From Xanthobacteraceae bacterium (lineage in GTDB: Bacteria; Pseudomonadota; Alphaproteobacteria; Rhizobiales; Xanthobacteraceae): DNA of 5,213 nucleotides. Every line of letters begins with the position of its first letter. The first letter of the stretch is position 1. Position numbers and translations under genes: made by a program. This document shows, piece by piece, positions 1 through 5,213 of this stretch. The stretch spans positions 1 through 5,213 of the forward strand of contig JASHXZ010000634.1 of NCBI GenBank assembly GCA_030043285.1, written 5' to 3'. The notes beneath the pieces were generated by a model. The model saw nothing but the letters and a program-made list of their open reading frames with translations, did not search any database and had not been told where the DNA came from.

Positions 1-534
1 CGCTCCGGCCGCATCCCGTTCTGCAAGCTCGACGTGCTGCACCGGCGTAATCTCGAACTCATCCTGCCGCGTTTTCGCGTCGAAGGTTTGAGCGAAGGCG
101 ATCGCGCGGAGCTCAATCTCGCCTGGCACCGGCTCGATGCCTGGCCGGACGTGCCGCCCGGGCTCACGCGACTTAAGGCGCGCTACTGGCTGGCGCCGCT
201 GTCGAACGGCAATATCTCGCTCCAAGTCGACCTCGCCCGGCGCAACCGCCTGCCGTGGGACGCCATCCTCGGGGCCGAGTTCGCGGGCGATTACAAGCCC
301 AAGCCGCGCGTCTACCTTGCCGCCGCCGAGGCGTTCGATCTGGCGCCGGCCGACTGCATGATGGTGGCCGCCCACACCTCCGACCTTAAAGCCGCCGGCG
401 CACTCGGGCTGCGCACCGCCCATATCGCCCGGCCCAACGAGCGCGGCCCCGGCAAGGGCGAGGCGGCGCCCAGCGAGCCGGTCGATATCGCGGCTGCCAG
501 CCTCGAGGATTTGGCTGCGAAGCTTGGGACCTGA
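1..534 (+). CDS. Type II haloacid dehalogenase-like HAD hydrolase, 5' end missing
   Basis: This is a HAD-superfamily hydrolase of the (S)-2-haloacid dehalogenase (type II) group. Characterised members hydrolyse 2-haloacids to hydroxyacids in the cytoplasm through an aspartyl-ester intermediate. The frame is open from base 1, giving 177 visible residues. Matched to the family's usual 220-240 residues, about 50 N-terminal residues are missing, including the nucleophile Asp of motif I and the substrate Arg. Visible signatures are the family-like PFCKLDVLHR at residues 6-15, motif II LSNGN with Ser at 202-204, motif III DYKPKP with Lys at 295-297, and motif IV VAAHTSDL with Asp at 382-384. In motif IV the Ser and Asn of characterised L-2-haloacid dehalogenases appear as Ala and His, so true dehalogenase activity is uncertain. 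The TGA stop is followed one codon later by an in-frame TAG. Family assignment is firm; the substrate is unknown. Confidence 0.9.
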   Translation, partial: RSGRIPFCKLDVLHRRNLELILPRFRVEGLSEGDRAELNLAWHRLDAWPDVPPGLTRLKARYWLAPLSNGNISLQVDLARRNRLPWDAILGAEFAGDYKPKPRVYLAAAEAFDLAPADCMMVAAHTSDLKAAGALGLRTAHIARPNERGPGKGEAAPSEPVDIAAASLEDLAAKLGT

Positions 535-576
535 CGCTAGGCGTTCCGCCGACCCGGCGCTATCACGGGGGCCGCC

Positions 577-1092
577 ATGACGCGCCCGATTCGCATCCTC
601 GGCATCGATCCCGGGCTCCGCCGCACCGGCTGGGGCGTGGTGGAGATTTTCGGCAACCGGCTCGGTTTTCTCGGCTGCGGCTCGGTGGCGACACGCGACG
701 ACGACACGCTGGCGGCGCGCCTGCTTACGATCCACGACGGCCTGATGCGTGTGCTCGACGAGTTCCGCCCTGACGAGGCCGCCGTGGAGGCGACCTTCGT
801 CAACAAGGATGCCAAGGCGACGCTCAAGCTCGGCCAGGCCCGCGGCATCGCCATGGTGGTTCCGGCCAAGGCCGGCATTTCGGTCGCCGAGTACGCGCCG
901 AACCTGGTGAAGAAGAGCATCGTCGGCGCCGGCCATGGCGACAAGACGCAGGTCCGCATGATGATCGGCGTGCTGTTGCCGAAGGCCGATCCGCGCTCCG
1001 ACGACGCCGCCGATGCGCTTGCCATCGCGGTCACCCATGCGCATCACCGCCAGAGCGTGCTGCTCACGGCCCTGAAGGTGGCGGCGCAATGA
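577..1092 (+). CDS. ruvC: Crossover junction endodeoxyribonuclease RuvC
   Basis: RuvC is the Holliday-junction resolvase. As a dimer it makes paired nicks across a four-way junction during recombinational repair, acting with RuvAB in the cytoplasm. The 171-residue product has the usual family length and an RNase H-like fold signature. The four acidic metal ligands are present: Asp11 in [10 protein letters not shown], Glu71 in AAVEATFVN, and Asp143 and Asp146 in [16 protein letters not shown]. The basic segment GHGDKTQV (residues 119-126) is also typical. The ATG is supported by a GGGGG run at 567-571, five bases upstream, and by the conserved start of the protein. It is the first gene of a tight run; its stop overlaps the ruvA start by four bases (ATGA, 1089-1092). 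The 42-base gap upstream contains no promoter I can defend, so the operon could be read through from the HAD gene or start within it. Confidence 0.98.
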   Translation: MTRPIRILGIDPGLRRTGWGVVEIFGNRLGFLGCGSVATRDDDTLAARLLTIHDGLMRVLDEFRPDEAAVEATFVNKDAKATLKLGQARGIAMVVPAKAGISVAEYAPNLVKKSIVGAGHGDKTQVRMMIGVLLPKADPRSDDAADALAIAVTHAHHRQSVLLTALKVAAQ

Positions 1093-1706
1093 TCGGCAAG
1101 CTCAAAGGCGTGATCGACAGCTATGGCGAGGACGCCGTGATCGTCGACGTCAATGGCGTCGGCTATCTGGTGCATTGCTCGGCGCGCACCTTGCAGGAAT
1201 TGCCGCGGCCCGGCGAGCCTGCGACGCTCGCCATCGAAACCCACGTGCGCGAGGATCAGATAAAGCTGTTCGGCTTTGTCACCGACGTCGAGCGCGAATG
1301 GTTTCGGCTGTTGCAGACGGTGCAGGGCGTCGGCACCAAGGTGGCGCTCGCGGTGTTGGGCACGCTCAAACCCGCCGATCTGGCGTCGGCGATTGCCCTG
1401 CGCGACAAGGCCATGGTGGCGCGCACGCCGGGCGTGGGGCCGAAAGTCGCCGAGCGCATCGTCACCGAGCTGAAGGACAAGGCGCCGGCCTACACCAATG
1501 TCGATCCGGCGCTGGTTCGGCTCTCCGGCGCGCTCGACGAAAAACGCGCACCGCAGCCGGTGAGCGACGCGGTCTCGGCGCTGGTCAATCTCGGCTATGC
1601 GCAGCCGCAGGCCGCCGCCGCCGTCGCCGTGGCGGCGCGCAGCGCCGGCGACGGCGCCGCGGTGCAGACCTTGATCCGGCTCGGCCTGCGGGAGCTTGCC
1701 AAGTGA
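1089..1706 (+). CDS. ruvA: Holliday junction branch migration protein RuvA
   Basis: RuvA binds four-way DNA junctions as a tetramer and loads the RuvB motor for branch migration. The 205-residue protein is full length for the family. Domain I (OB fold, about residues 1-63) opens with MIGKLKG and carries the acidic pin residues Glu55 and Asp56 in [12 protein letters not shown], which in E. coli RuvA separate strands at the junction centre. Domain II has two helix-hairpin-helix motifs, [10 protein letters not shown] (78-87) and [13 protein letters not shown] (113-125). A flexible linker (about 130-157) leads to domain III (158-205), which contacts RuvB. The start overlaps the ruvC stop in ATGA, and its own stop overlaps the next gene's GTG start in GTGA, which suggests translational coupling on both sides. 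Other long frames over this region are shadows. Confidence 0.98.
   Translation: MIGKLKGVIDSYGEDAVIVDVNGVGYLVHCSARTLQELPRPGEPATLAIETHVREDQIKLFGFVTDVEREWFRLLQTVQGVGTKVALAVLGTLKPADLASAIALRDKAMVARTPGVGPKVAERIVTELKDKAPAYTNVDPALVRLSGALDEKRAPQPVSDAVSALVNLGYAQPQAAAAVAVAARSAGDGAAVQTLIRLGLRELAK
1690..1694 (+). promoter_or_regulatory. Shine-Dalgarno site for the deaminase GTG start
   Basis: GGGAG lies inside the end of ruvA, eight bases before the GTG at 1703. It is the main support for starting the deaminase at a GTG that overlaps the ruvA stop. The next in-frame ATG (1871, Met57) would cut off the N-terminal half of the nucleotide-binding fold, so this start is strongly preferred. Confidence 0.65.
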
Positions 1707-2140
1707 AACGGCCGGCGAAACTCAAGGCGGCGGATGCCGAACTGATCGCGGCGGCGACAGCGGCGATCAAGCAGCGCTACCGCTACGATTGGCAGGAGGT
1801 GGGCGCGGCGTTGCGCACCCGCTCGGGCAAAATTTATGCCGGCGTCAATCTCGATGCCTATTTGGGTCGCATGGCGGTATGCGCCGAGGCGGTCGCGCTC
1901 GGCCGCGCCTTTGTCGACCAGGGCGATTGCGGCATCGACACCATCGTCGCCGTGCGCCATCCCGATCCCGACGAGAGGGATCAGCGCATCGCGGTGGTGT
2001 CGCCGTGCGGCGCCTGCCGTGAGCTGATCTTCGACTACGATCCGAAGGCCCGCGTCATCGTGCCGAATGGTAAAGCGGCCGCCGCCGTGCCGATCGCCGA
2101 GCTTCTGCCGAACAAATACCGCCGGGGGCCGGAGCGATGA
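1703..2140 (+). CDS. Cytidine deaminase-like / blasticidin-S deaminase-like zinc hydrolase
   Basis: This is a small zinc-dependent deaminase of the cytidine deaminase superfamily; members hydrolytically deaminate cytosine-type bases in the cytoplasm. The 145-residue protein shows VGAAL (33-37), GVNLDAY (47-53), the first zinc/catalytic motif CAEAVAL with Cys60 and proton-shuttle Glu62, and the second motif SPCGACRE with Cys102 and Cys105. It ends in a typical ELLPNKYRR. All catalytic residues are present. Two substrate contacts of B. subtilis cytidine deaminase, as I recall them, differ: Phe24 aligns with Gln31, and Glu44 of NxE aligns with Asp51. The two zinc motifs are also about nine residues further apart, with a charged insert around HPDPDERDQ (86-94). 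The substrate may therefore not be plain cytidine; blasticidin-S-type or modified nucleosides are alternatives. It starts at GTG overlapping ruvA (GTGA) and ends overlapping ruvB (ATGA), so it is built into the ruv operon. Fold and chemistry are well supported; substrate is open. Confidence 0.9.
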   Translation: MKRPAKLKAADAELIAAATAAIKQRYRYDWQEVGAALRTRSGKIYAGVNLDAYLGRMAVCAEAVALGRAFVDQGDCGIDTIVAVRHPDPDERDQRIAVVSPCGACRELIFDYDPKARVIVPNGKAAAAVPIAELLPNKYRRGPER

Positions 2141-3186
2141 GTACGGCACCGCAGCGCATGGTGACGTCCGAACGCCGCGAGGAAGATGCCGCCGAGGCGA
2201 GCTTGCGGCCGCAGCGGCTCACCGAATTCGTCGGCCAGAGCCAGGCCTGCGCCAATCTCGGCATTTTCATCACGGCGGCGCGGGGCCGCAAGGAGGCGCT
2301 CGATCACGTGCTGTTCGTCGGCCCGCCCGGCCTCGGCAAGACCACGCTGGCGCAGATCGTGGCGCGCGAGCTTGCCGTGAATTTCCGCGCCACGTCGGGG
2401 CCGGTGATCGCCAAGGCCGGCGATCTCGCCGCGCTCCTCACCAATCTCGAAGAGCGCGACGTGCTATTCATCGACGAGATCCACCGGCTTAATCCGGCGG
2501 TCGAGGAAATCCTCTATCCGGCCATGGAAGATTTTCAGCTCGATCTGATCATCGGCGAGGGCCCGGCGGCGCGCTCGGTCAAGATCGACCTCGCCAAATT
2601 CACCCTGGTCGGCGCCACCACGCGCGCCGGGCTTTTGACCAATCCGCTGCGCGATCGCTTCGGCATTCCGATCCGGCTCAACTTCTATTCGGTGGCCGAG
2701 CTGGAGCAGATCGTCAATCGCGGCGCGCGCGTGCTCGGCATGTCGCTCACAGCCGACGGCGCCAACGAGATCGCGCGGCGCGCCCGCGGCACCCCGCGCA
2801 TCGCCGGACGCTTGCTGCGCCGGGTGCGCGACTTCGCTGCGGTCGGCGGCGCCCCTTCGATCGACCGCGCCGTGGCCGATAAGGCGCTCGCCGCGCTGGA
2901 AGTGGACGGTGCCGGCCTCGACGCTATGGATCGGCGTTACCTGAAAACCATCGCCCTTAATTACGGCGGCGGCCCGGTCGGCGTCGAAACGCTTGCCGCC
3001 GCGCTGTCGGAGCCGCGCGACGCCATCGAAGACATCATCGAGCCCTATCTCATCCAATGCGGGCTGTTGCAGCGCACCGCGCGCGGCCGGCTGATCACCG
3101 CGCATGCGTTCCGCCATCTCGACCTGCCCGAGCCGGCGCGCGATCCGGCGCAGTTCGGATTGTTCGGATCGGACGACAATGAGTGA
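2137..3186 (+). CDS. ruvB: Holliday junction branch migration ATPase RuvB
   Basis: RuvB is the AAA+ motor that drives branch migration as hexameric rings flanking the RuvA-bound junction. The 349-residue protein is full length. Seen in order: an N-terminal [13 protein letters not shown] segment (22-34), Walker [10 protein letters not shown] (62-70), Walker B LFIDEIH (110-116), sensor 1 GATTRAG (159-165), NPLRDRFG (169-176) with the likely arginine finger Arg174, sensor 2 [13 protein letters not shown] (217-229), and a winged-helix domain with [15 protein letters not shown] (276-290) and the DNA-contacting QRTARGR (312-318). The ATG overlaps the deaminase stop (ATGA), and a GGGGG run at 2124-2128 lies eight bases upstream as a ribosome site. 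The C-terminus overlaps the next gene by eight bases. Nothing suggests loss of function. Confidence 0.98.
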   Translation: MSTAPQRMVTSERREEDAAEASLRPQRLTEFVGQSQACANLGIFITAARGRKEALDHVLFVGPPGLGKTTLAQIVARELAVNFRATSGPVIAKAGDLAALLTNLEERDVLFIDEIHRLNPAVEEILYPAMEDFQLDLIIGEGPAARSVKIDLAKFTLVGATTRAGLLTNPLRDRFGIPIRLNFYSVAELEQIVNRGARVLGMSLTADGANEIARRARGTPRIAGRLLRRVRDFAAVGGAPSIDRAVADKALAALEVDGAGLDAMDRRYLKTIALNYGGGPVGVETLAAALSEPRDAIEDIIEPYLIQCGLLQRTARGRLITAHAFRHLDLPEPARDPAQFGLFGSDDNE

Positions 3187-3568
3187 CGCGGCGCCAACTT
3201 ACGAAGGCGGCTGCCATTGTGGGCGCGTGCACTTTCGCGTCACCGCGGATTTGTCGCGCGTCACTTACTGCAATTGCTCGATCTGCACCAAAAAAGGGTT
3301 TTTGCATCTGATCGTGGCGCCGGACCAGTTCGAATTGCTGCGCGGCAAGGACGCGCTGACCACCTATCGCTTCAATACCGGCGTGGCGCAGCACACTTTC
3401 TGCTCGACCTGCGGCATCCATCCGTTCTACGTGCCGCGCTCCGACCCCGACAAGATCGACGTCAACGTCCGCTGCCTCGACGGCGTCGATATCGGGGCGC
3501 TCACGATCAGCCAGTTCGACGGCAAGAACTGGGAGCACGCCATGTCCGGCCGGGTGCCGTGGAGATGA
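3179..3568 (+). CDS. GFA / CENP-V family zinc protein
   Basis: This belongs to the GFA family (glutathione-dependent formaldehyde-activating enzyme / centromere protein V fold), small beta-sandwich zinc proteins. The founding member was proposed to help form S-hydroxymethylglutathione from formaldehyde and glutathione, but most members have no proven reaction. The 129-residue product carries the full seven-cysteine pattern: Cys12 and Cys14 (GGCHCG), Cys31, Cys33 and Cys36 (YCNCSIC), and Cys75 and Cys78 (FCSTCG), followed by the typical IHPFYVPRS. The ATG at 3179 lies in ATGAGTGA, overlapping the ruvB stop by eight bases; only weak GGA ribosome sites precede it, fitting coupling to ruvB translation. 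An in-frame ATG at 3104 would add 25 unconserved residues from within ruvB and was not chosen. Family is clear; role here, including any formaldehyde function, is unknown. Confidence 0.9.
   Translation: MSDAAPTYEGGCHCGRVHFRVTADLSRVTYCNCSICTKKGFLHLIVAPDQFELLRGKDALTTYRFNTGVAQHTFCSTCGIHPFYVPRSDPDKIDVNVRCLDGVDIGALTISQFDGKNWEHAMSGRVPWR
3561..3565 (+). promoter_or_regulatory. Shine-Dalgarno site for the ybgC GTG start
   Basis: GGAGA overlaps the last codons of the GFA-family gene and sits seven bases before the GTG at 3573. A second purine run, GAGG at 3567-3570, is too close to the start to be the main site. Together with the absence of an upstream ATG, this decides the GTG start. Confidence 0.55.
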
Positions 3569-3572
3569 GGCG

Positions 3573-4034
3573 GTGACGCTCGCCCCTCTCGACGGCGAAA
3601 TTCGCGATGGCCGCCATGTGCTCCTCGTGCGCGTCTACTACGAGGACACCGACTTCACCGGCATCGTCTATCACGCCAGCTATTTGCGATTTCTGGAGCG
3701 CGGACGGACCAATTATCTGCGGCTGCTTGGTGCCGACCACCGCGCGCTGTTCGAGGCCGCCGAGCAGGAGGCGCCCAGCTTTGCCTTCGTGGTCCGCTCG
3801 ATGAATATCGAGTTCTTGAAACCCGCGCGCATGGACGACGTGCTGGAGATTTGGACCGATCCGGCCGAGGTCGGAGGTGCGTCGCTCACGCTGCGGCAGC
3901 GCGCGCTGCGCGGCGACGATGTGCTGATCGACGCCAATGTGCGCGTCGCCTTTGTCTCGGGCGGCCGGGCGCGACCGATCCCAAAGCCGCTGCGCATCGC
4001 CATGAAGGCCGACTTGGACGCCGCGCAACAGTGA
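3573..4034 (+). CDS. ybgC: YbgC-type acyl-CoA thioesterase (4HBT hot-dog fold)
   Basis: YbgC is a cytoplasmic hot-dog-fold thioesterase that hydrolyses acyl-CoA or acyl-ACP thioesters and is usually encoded at the head of the tol-pal cluster, hence its proposed link to phospholipid and envelope maintenance. The 153-residue product has the diagnostic segment VYYEDTDFTGIVYHASYL (residues 21-38), in which Asp27 aligns with the catalytic Asp of 4-hydroxybenzoyl-CoA thioesterase, then ERGRTNYLR (42-50) and MNIEFLKPARMDD (residues 77-89). The GTG start is four bases after the GFA-gene stop, with GGAGA at 3561-3565 as a ribosome site; no in-frame ATG occurs before the conserved core. The N-terminus carries about a dozen residues more than compact homologues. 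Unusually, tolQ does not follow; an alkyltransferase gene does. Confidence 0.94.
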   Translation: MTLAPLDGEIRDGRHVLLVRVYYEDTDFTGIVYHASYLRFLERGRTNYLRLLGADHRALFEAAEQEAPSFAFVVRSMNIEFLKPARMDDVLEIWTDPAEVGGASLTLRQRALRGDDVLIDANVRVAFVSGGRARPIPKPLRIAMKADLDAAQQ

Positions 4035-4094
4035 CTGTGGACCTTTCGCAGCTTCCGGGTGGACCGGCGTGATTTTGCGCCTAAATAGGATGTC
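4035..4094 (+). other. 60-base gap between ybgC and ogt with a short direct repeat
   Basis: This is the longest gap on the plus strand. It contains two copies of GTGGACC (4037-4043 and 4059-4065), 22 bases apart, about two helical turns, and then an AT-richer stretch (about 4071-4088). AGGA at 4087-4090 is the likely ribosome site for the ATG at 4095. I find no hairpin with a T run, so no intrinsic terminator for the ruv operon. No -35/-10 pair is convincing: the TAAATA at 4082 is too near the start codon. A promoter for ogt here is possible but not shown. Confidence 0.4.
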
Positions 4095-4670
4095 ATGAGC
4101 GATCTCGGTTTTCATCTGTTTGCGACCGCGATCGGCGAGTGCGGCGTGGTGTGGAGCGACCGCGGCATCGCCGGGGTGCAGCTTCCGGAAAAGAGCGCGC
4201 GCGCCACCCGCGCCCGGATCGCACGCCGCTTTCCGGACGCGCGCGAAGCCGCGCCGCCGCCCGGTATTGCGCGGGCCATTGCGGATATCGTGGCGTTGCT
4301 CGGCGGCGAGGGTAAAGAGCTTAGCTCAATAACGGTCGATCTCGACGGCAGCTCCGAGTTCGACCGGCGCGTCTACGCCGTCGCCCGCAGCATTCCGCCG
4401 GGCGGCACGCTCTCCTACGGCGAGATCGCCGCGCAACTCGGCGACCGTCAGTTGGCCCGTGAGGTCGCCGACGCGTTGTCGCGCAACCCGGTGCCGCTCA
4501 TCGTGCCTTGCCATCGCGTCCTGGCGGCGGGCGGTAAGATGGGCGGTTTTTCCGCGCCGGGTGGGGTCCGCACCAAATTGCGGCTGCTGTCGATCGAGGG
4601 CGCGCGCTACGGCGAGCCGACGCTGTTCGAGCGCTTGCCATGGCAGGCCGCGCCGCTGCCGCGTTCGTGA
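4095..4670 (+). CDS. ogt: Methylated-DNA--[protein]-cysteine S-methyltransferase (O6-alkylguanine-DNA alkyltransferase)
   Basis: Ogt/AGT proteins repair O6-alkylguanine by transferring the alkyl group irreversibly to their own cysteine, in a single-turnover reaction. The 191-residue protein has an N-terminal domain (about 1-85) and a C-terminal DNA-binding domain. The latter shows GGTLSYGEIAAQLG (103-116, with Tyr108), the recognition-helix region AREVADALSRNP (121-132) with the likely arginine finger Arg122, the active site VPCHRV (137-142) with acceptor Cys139, and GGFSAPGGVRTKLRLLSIEG (150-169). There is no Ada-type N-terminal zinc domain or AraC-type regulator domain, so it is a stand-alone Ogt rather than Ada. 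The recognition helix has Glu123 and Ala125 where textbook AGTs have Ala and Gly in RAVG. ATG is preceded by AGGA at 4087-4090. It may be cotranscribed with the ruv operon or have its own promoter. Confidence 0.95.
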   Translation: MSDLGFHLFATAIGECGVVWSDRGIAGVQLPEKSARATRARIARRFPDAREAAPPPGIARAIADIVALLGGEGKELSSITVDLDGSSEFDRRVYAVARSIPPGGTLSYGEIAAQLGDRQLAREVADALSRNPVPLIVPCHRVLAAGGKMGGFSAPGGVRTKLRLLSIEGARYGEPTLFERLPWQAAPLPRS

Positions 4671-4750
4671 AATCGCCGGTTATGGATGCCGCCGAGCGGC
4701 TGCGGCCGTGTCCACATTCGCTGTGAAGACGCCAACTCCAGCGAGCCGCC
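4671..4750. other. 80-base convergent gap between ogt and the PhyH-like gene
   Basis: Two genes converge here, so a terminator is expected. The best structure is a short hairpin, GCCGC (4688-4692), loop CGA, GCGGC (4696-4700), with a second GCGGC at 4702-4706 that could pair instead. No T run follows on either strand, and a five-base GC stem is common by chance in DNA this rich in G+C. I do not call it a terminator. No small gene with a credible start was seen. Confidence 0.3.
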
Positions 4751-5213
4751 CTAAATCCACTCGTCCTGTTCCTCGTGATGCGCCGGGAACATGTTGATGT
4801 ACTGCACCATGCGCGGGCGGGTGCCGCGGTTGGGGCTGGCGCCGTGGGGGAGCGCCTGGTGCCAGATGATAAGATCGCCGGCGCGCCCGCCGATGGGGCG
4901 CGGACCTAAAGCATAAAGGTCCTGCTGCCGTGGATCGGCGCCGGGCGGCAACGCCTTGAGCCAGGCTTCCCCCCAGCGCTGGAAACCGGGCACCAAGGTG
5001 AATGCGCCCTGCTCGGGCGGCGTATCGGTGAAATACAAAATGCCCGCGGTGCTCAACGGAATCGGCGTTTTGACGCTGACGTCCCAATGCAGGCGGGGGC
5101 CGGGGAACATAAAGCCGTCGCGCTCCGGCGGGTTGAAGCCGACGCGGTCGGTGGTCGCCCACAAATCGGCGGTACCCCACAATTGCGCGAAGGCCTTGTG
5201 GATGCGTGGCGAG
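4751..5213 (-). CDS. Phytanoyl-CoA dioxygenase (PhyH) family protein, 5' end beyond window
   Basis: This is a Fe(II)/2-oxoglutarate-dependent oxygenase of the PhyH family, which hydroxylates varied small molecules (phytanoyl-CoA, ectoine, halogenation substrates and others). The frame is open to the right edge, giving 153 visible residues before a TAG stop. The metal triad is visible: His (5087-5089) and Asp (5081-5083) in RLHWDV, and the distal His (4844-4846) in ALPHGASPN. The Arg in TRPRMVQYIN just after it is the likely 2-oxoglutarate anchor. GAFTLVPGFQRW between them is the usual strand-turn of the fold. PhyH proteins are normally 250-320 residues, so roughly the first half is missing, and the real start is outside the window. 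The TTG at 5182 is inside the gene, not its start. The substrate cannot be told from this. It is transcribed toward ogt and is probably a separate unit. Confidence 0.88.
   Translation of the reverse strand, partial: SPRIHKAFAQLWGTADLWATTDRVGFNPPERDGFMFPGPRLHWDVSVKTPIPLSTAGILYFTDTPPEQGAFTLVPGFQRWGEAWLKALPPGADPRQQDLYALGPRPIGGRAGDLIIWHQALPHGASPNRGTRPRMVQYINMFPAHHEEQDEWI

Noticed and set aside
1609..1664. GCC/GCG-rich repetitive stretch near the end of ruvA
   Set aside because: It is explained by an Ala-rich segment of RuvA domain III in a GC-biased genome, not by a DNA repeat with a separate role.
1175..1702. Long plus-strand open frame through ruvA that joins the deaminase in frame, suggesting a 321-residue fusion
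   Set aside because: The upstream part is rich in Arg, Gly and Ala, resembles no family, and lies over a fully conserved RuvA. The deaminase has its own GTG with a good ribosome site at 1690-1694.
1595..2149. 184-residue minus-strand open frame antisense to the deaminase
   Set aside because: The plus strand holds a conserved deaminase with all catalytic residues; the antisense frame has no motif of its own.
2464..3117. 217-residue minus-strand open frame antisense to ruvB
   Set aside because: It is a shadow frame of a GC-rich gene; the composition is Arg/Ala/Gly/Asp-rich with no recognisable motif, while the plus strand encodes full RuvB.
3104..3178. Alternative upstream ATG that would extend the GFA-family protein by 25 residues
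   Set aside because: The extension is read from inside the conserved end of ruvB and shows low-complexity Arg/Ser content; the family normally begins just before the first cysteine pair.
4071..4094. Possible ogt promoter in the AT-richer stretch before the start codon
   Set aside because: The only -10-like hexamer is a poor match and lies too near the ATG, and no matching -35 element is evident.
3507..4115. 202-residue minus-strand open frame antisense to ybgC
   Set aside because: It crosses two gene boundaries and mirrors ybgC codons; no family features or ribosome site were seen.
4688..4706. Possible intrinsic terminator between the convergent genes
   Set aside because: The stem is only five bases with no T run on either strand; such structures are frequent by chance at this base composition.
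4680..5180. Second minus-strand open frame in the PhyH region
   Set aside because: It is shifted relative to the frame carrying the HxD and distal His motifs, and is dominated by Arg, Ala and Pro.

Overview
The window is a GC-rich (roughly two thirds G+C by eye), densely packed bacterial chromosome segment. The protein sequences and the ruvC-ruvA-ruvB then ybgC order point to an alphaproteobacterium, most likely Hyphomicrobiales (Rhizobiales). This placement comes from gene order and protein flavour, not from a search. No mobile element, CRISPR array, tRNA or rRNA was seen.

Layout. Positions 1-534 (+) hold the 3' part of a type II haloacid dehalogenase-like HAD hydrolase, cut by the left edge. 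A 42-base gap follows. Then six genes run head to tail with essentially no spacing: ruvC (577-1092), ruvA (1089-1706), a cytidine/blasticidin-S deaminase-like gene (1703-2140), ruvB (2137-3186), a GFA-family zinc protein (3179-3568) and ybgC (3573-4034). The junctions are overlaps of 4, 4, 4 and 8 bases and one 4-base gap, so they very probably form one translationally coupled operon. After 60 bases comes an ogt-type O6-alkylguanine-DNA alkyltransferase (4095-4670, +). An 80-base convergent gap separates it from a phytanoyl-CoA dioxygenase-like gene on the minus strand (stop at 4751, running off the right edge).

Function. RuvA, RuvB and RuvC together form the Holliday-junction branch migration and resolution machine, and Ogt directly reverses alkylation of guanine, so the core is DNA recombination and repair. 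YbgC is an acyl-CoA thioesterase usually linked to the Tol-Pal envelope system, but tolQ does not follow it here. The two passengers in the ruv operon, a deaminase with unusual substrate-pocket residues and a GFA-family protein, are the most interesting part. They are intact and share translational junctions with ruv genes, but no functional link to recombination is shown by the sequence.

I see no clear evidence for a wholly new system. The points worth checking are the deaminase's substrate, the passenger genes in the ruv operon, and the break between ybgC and the tol genes.
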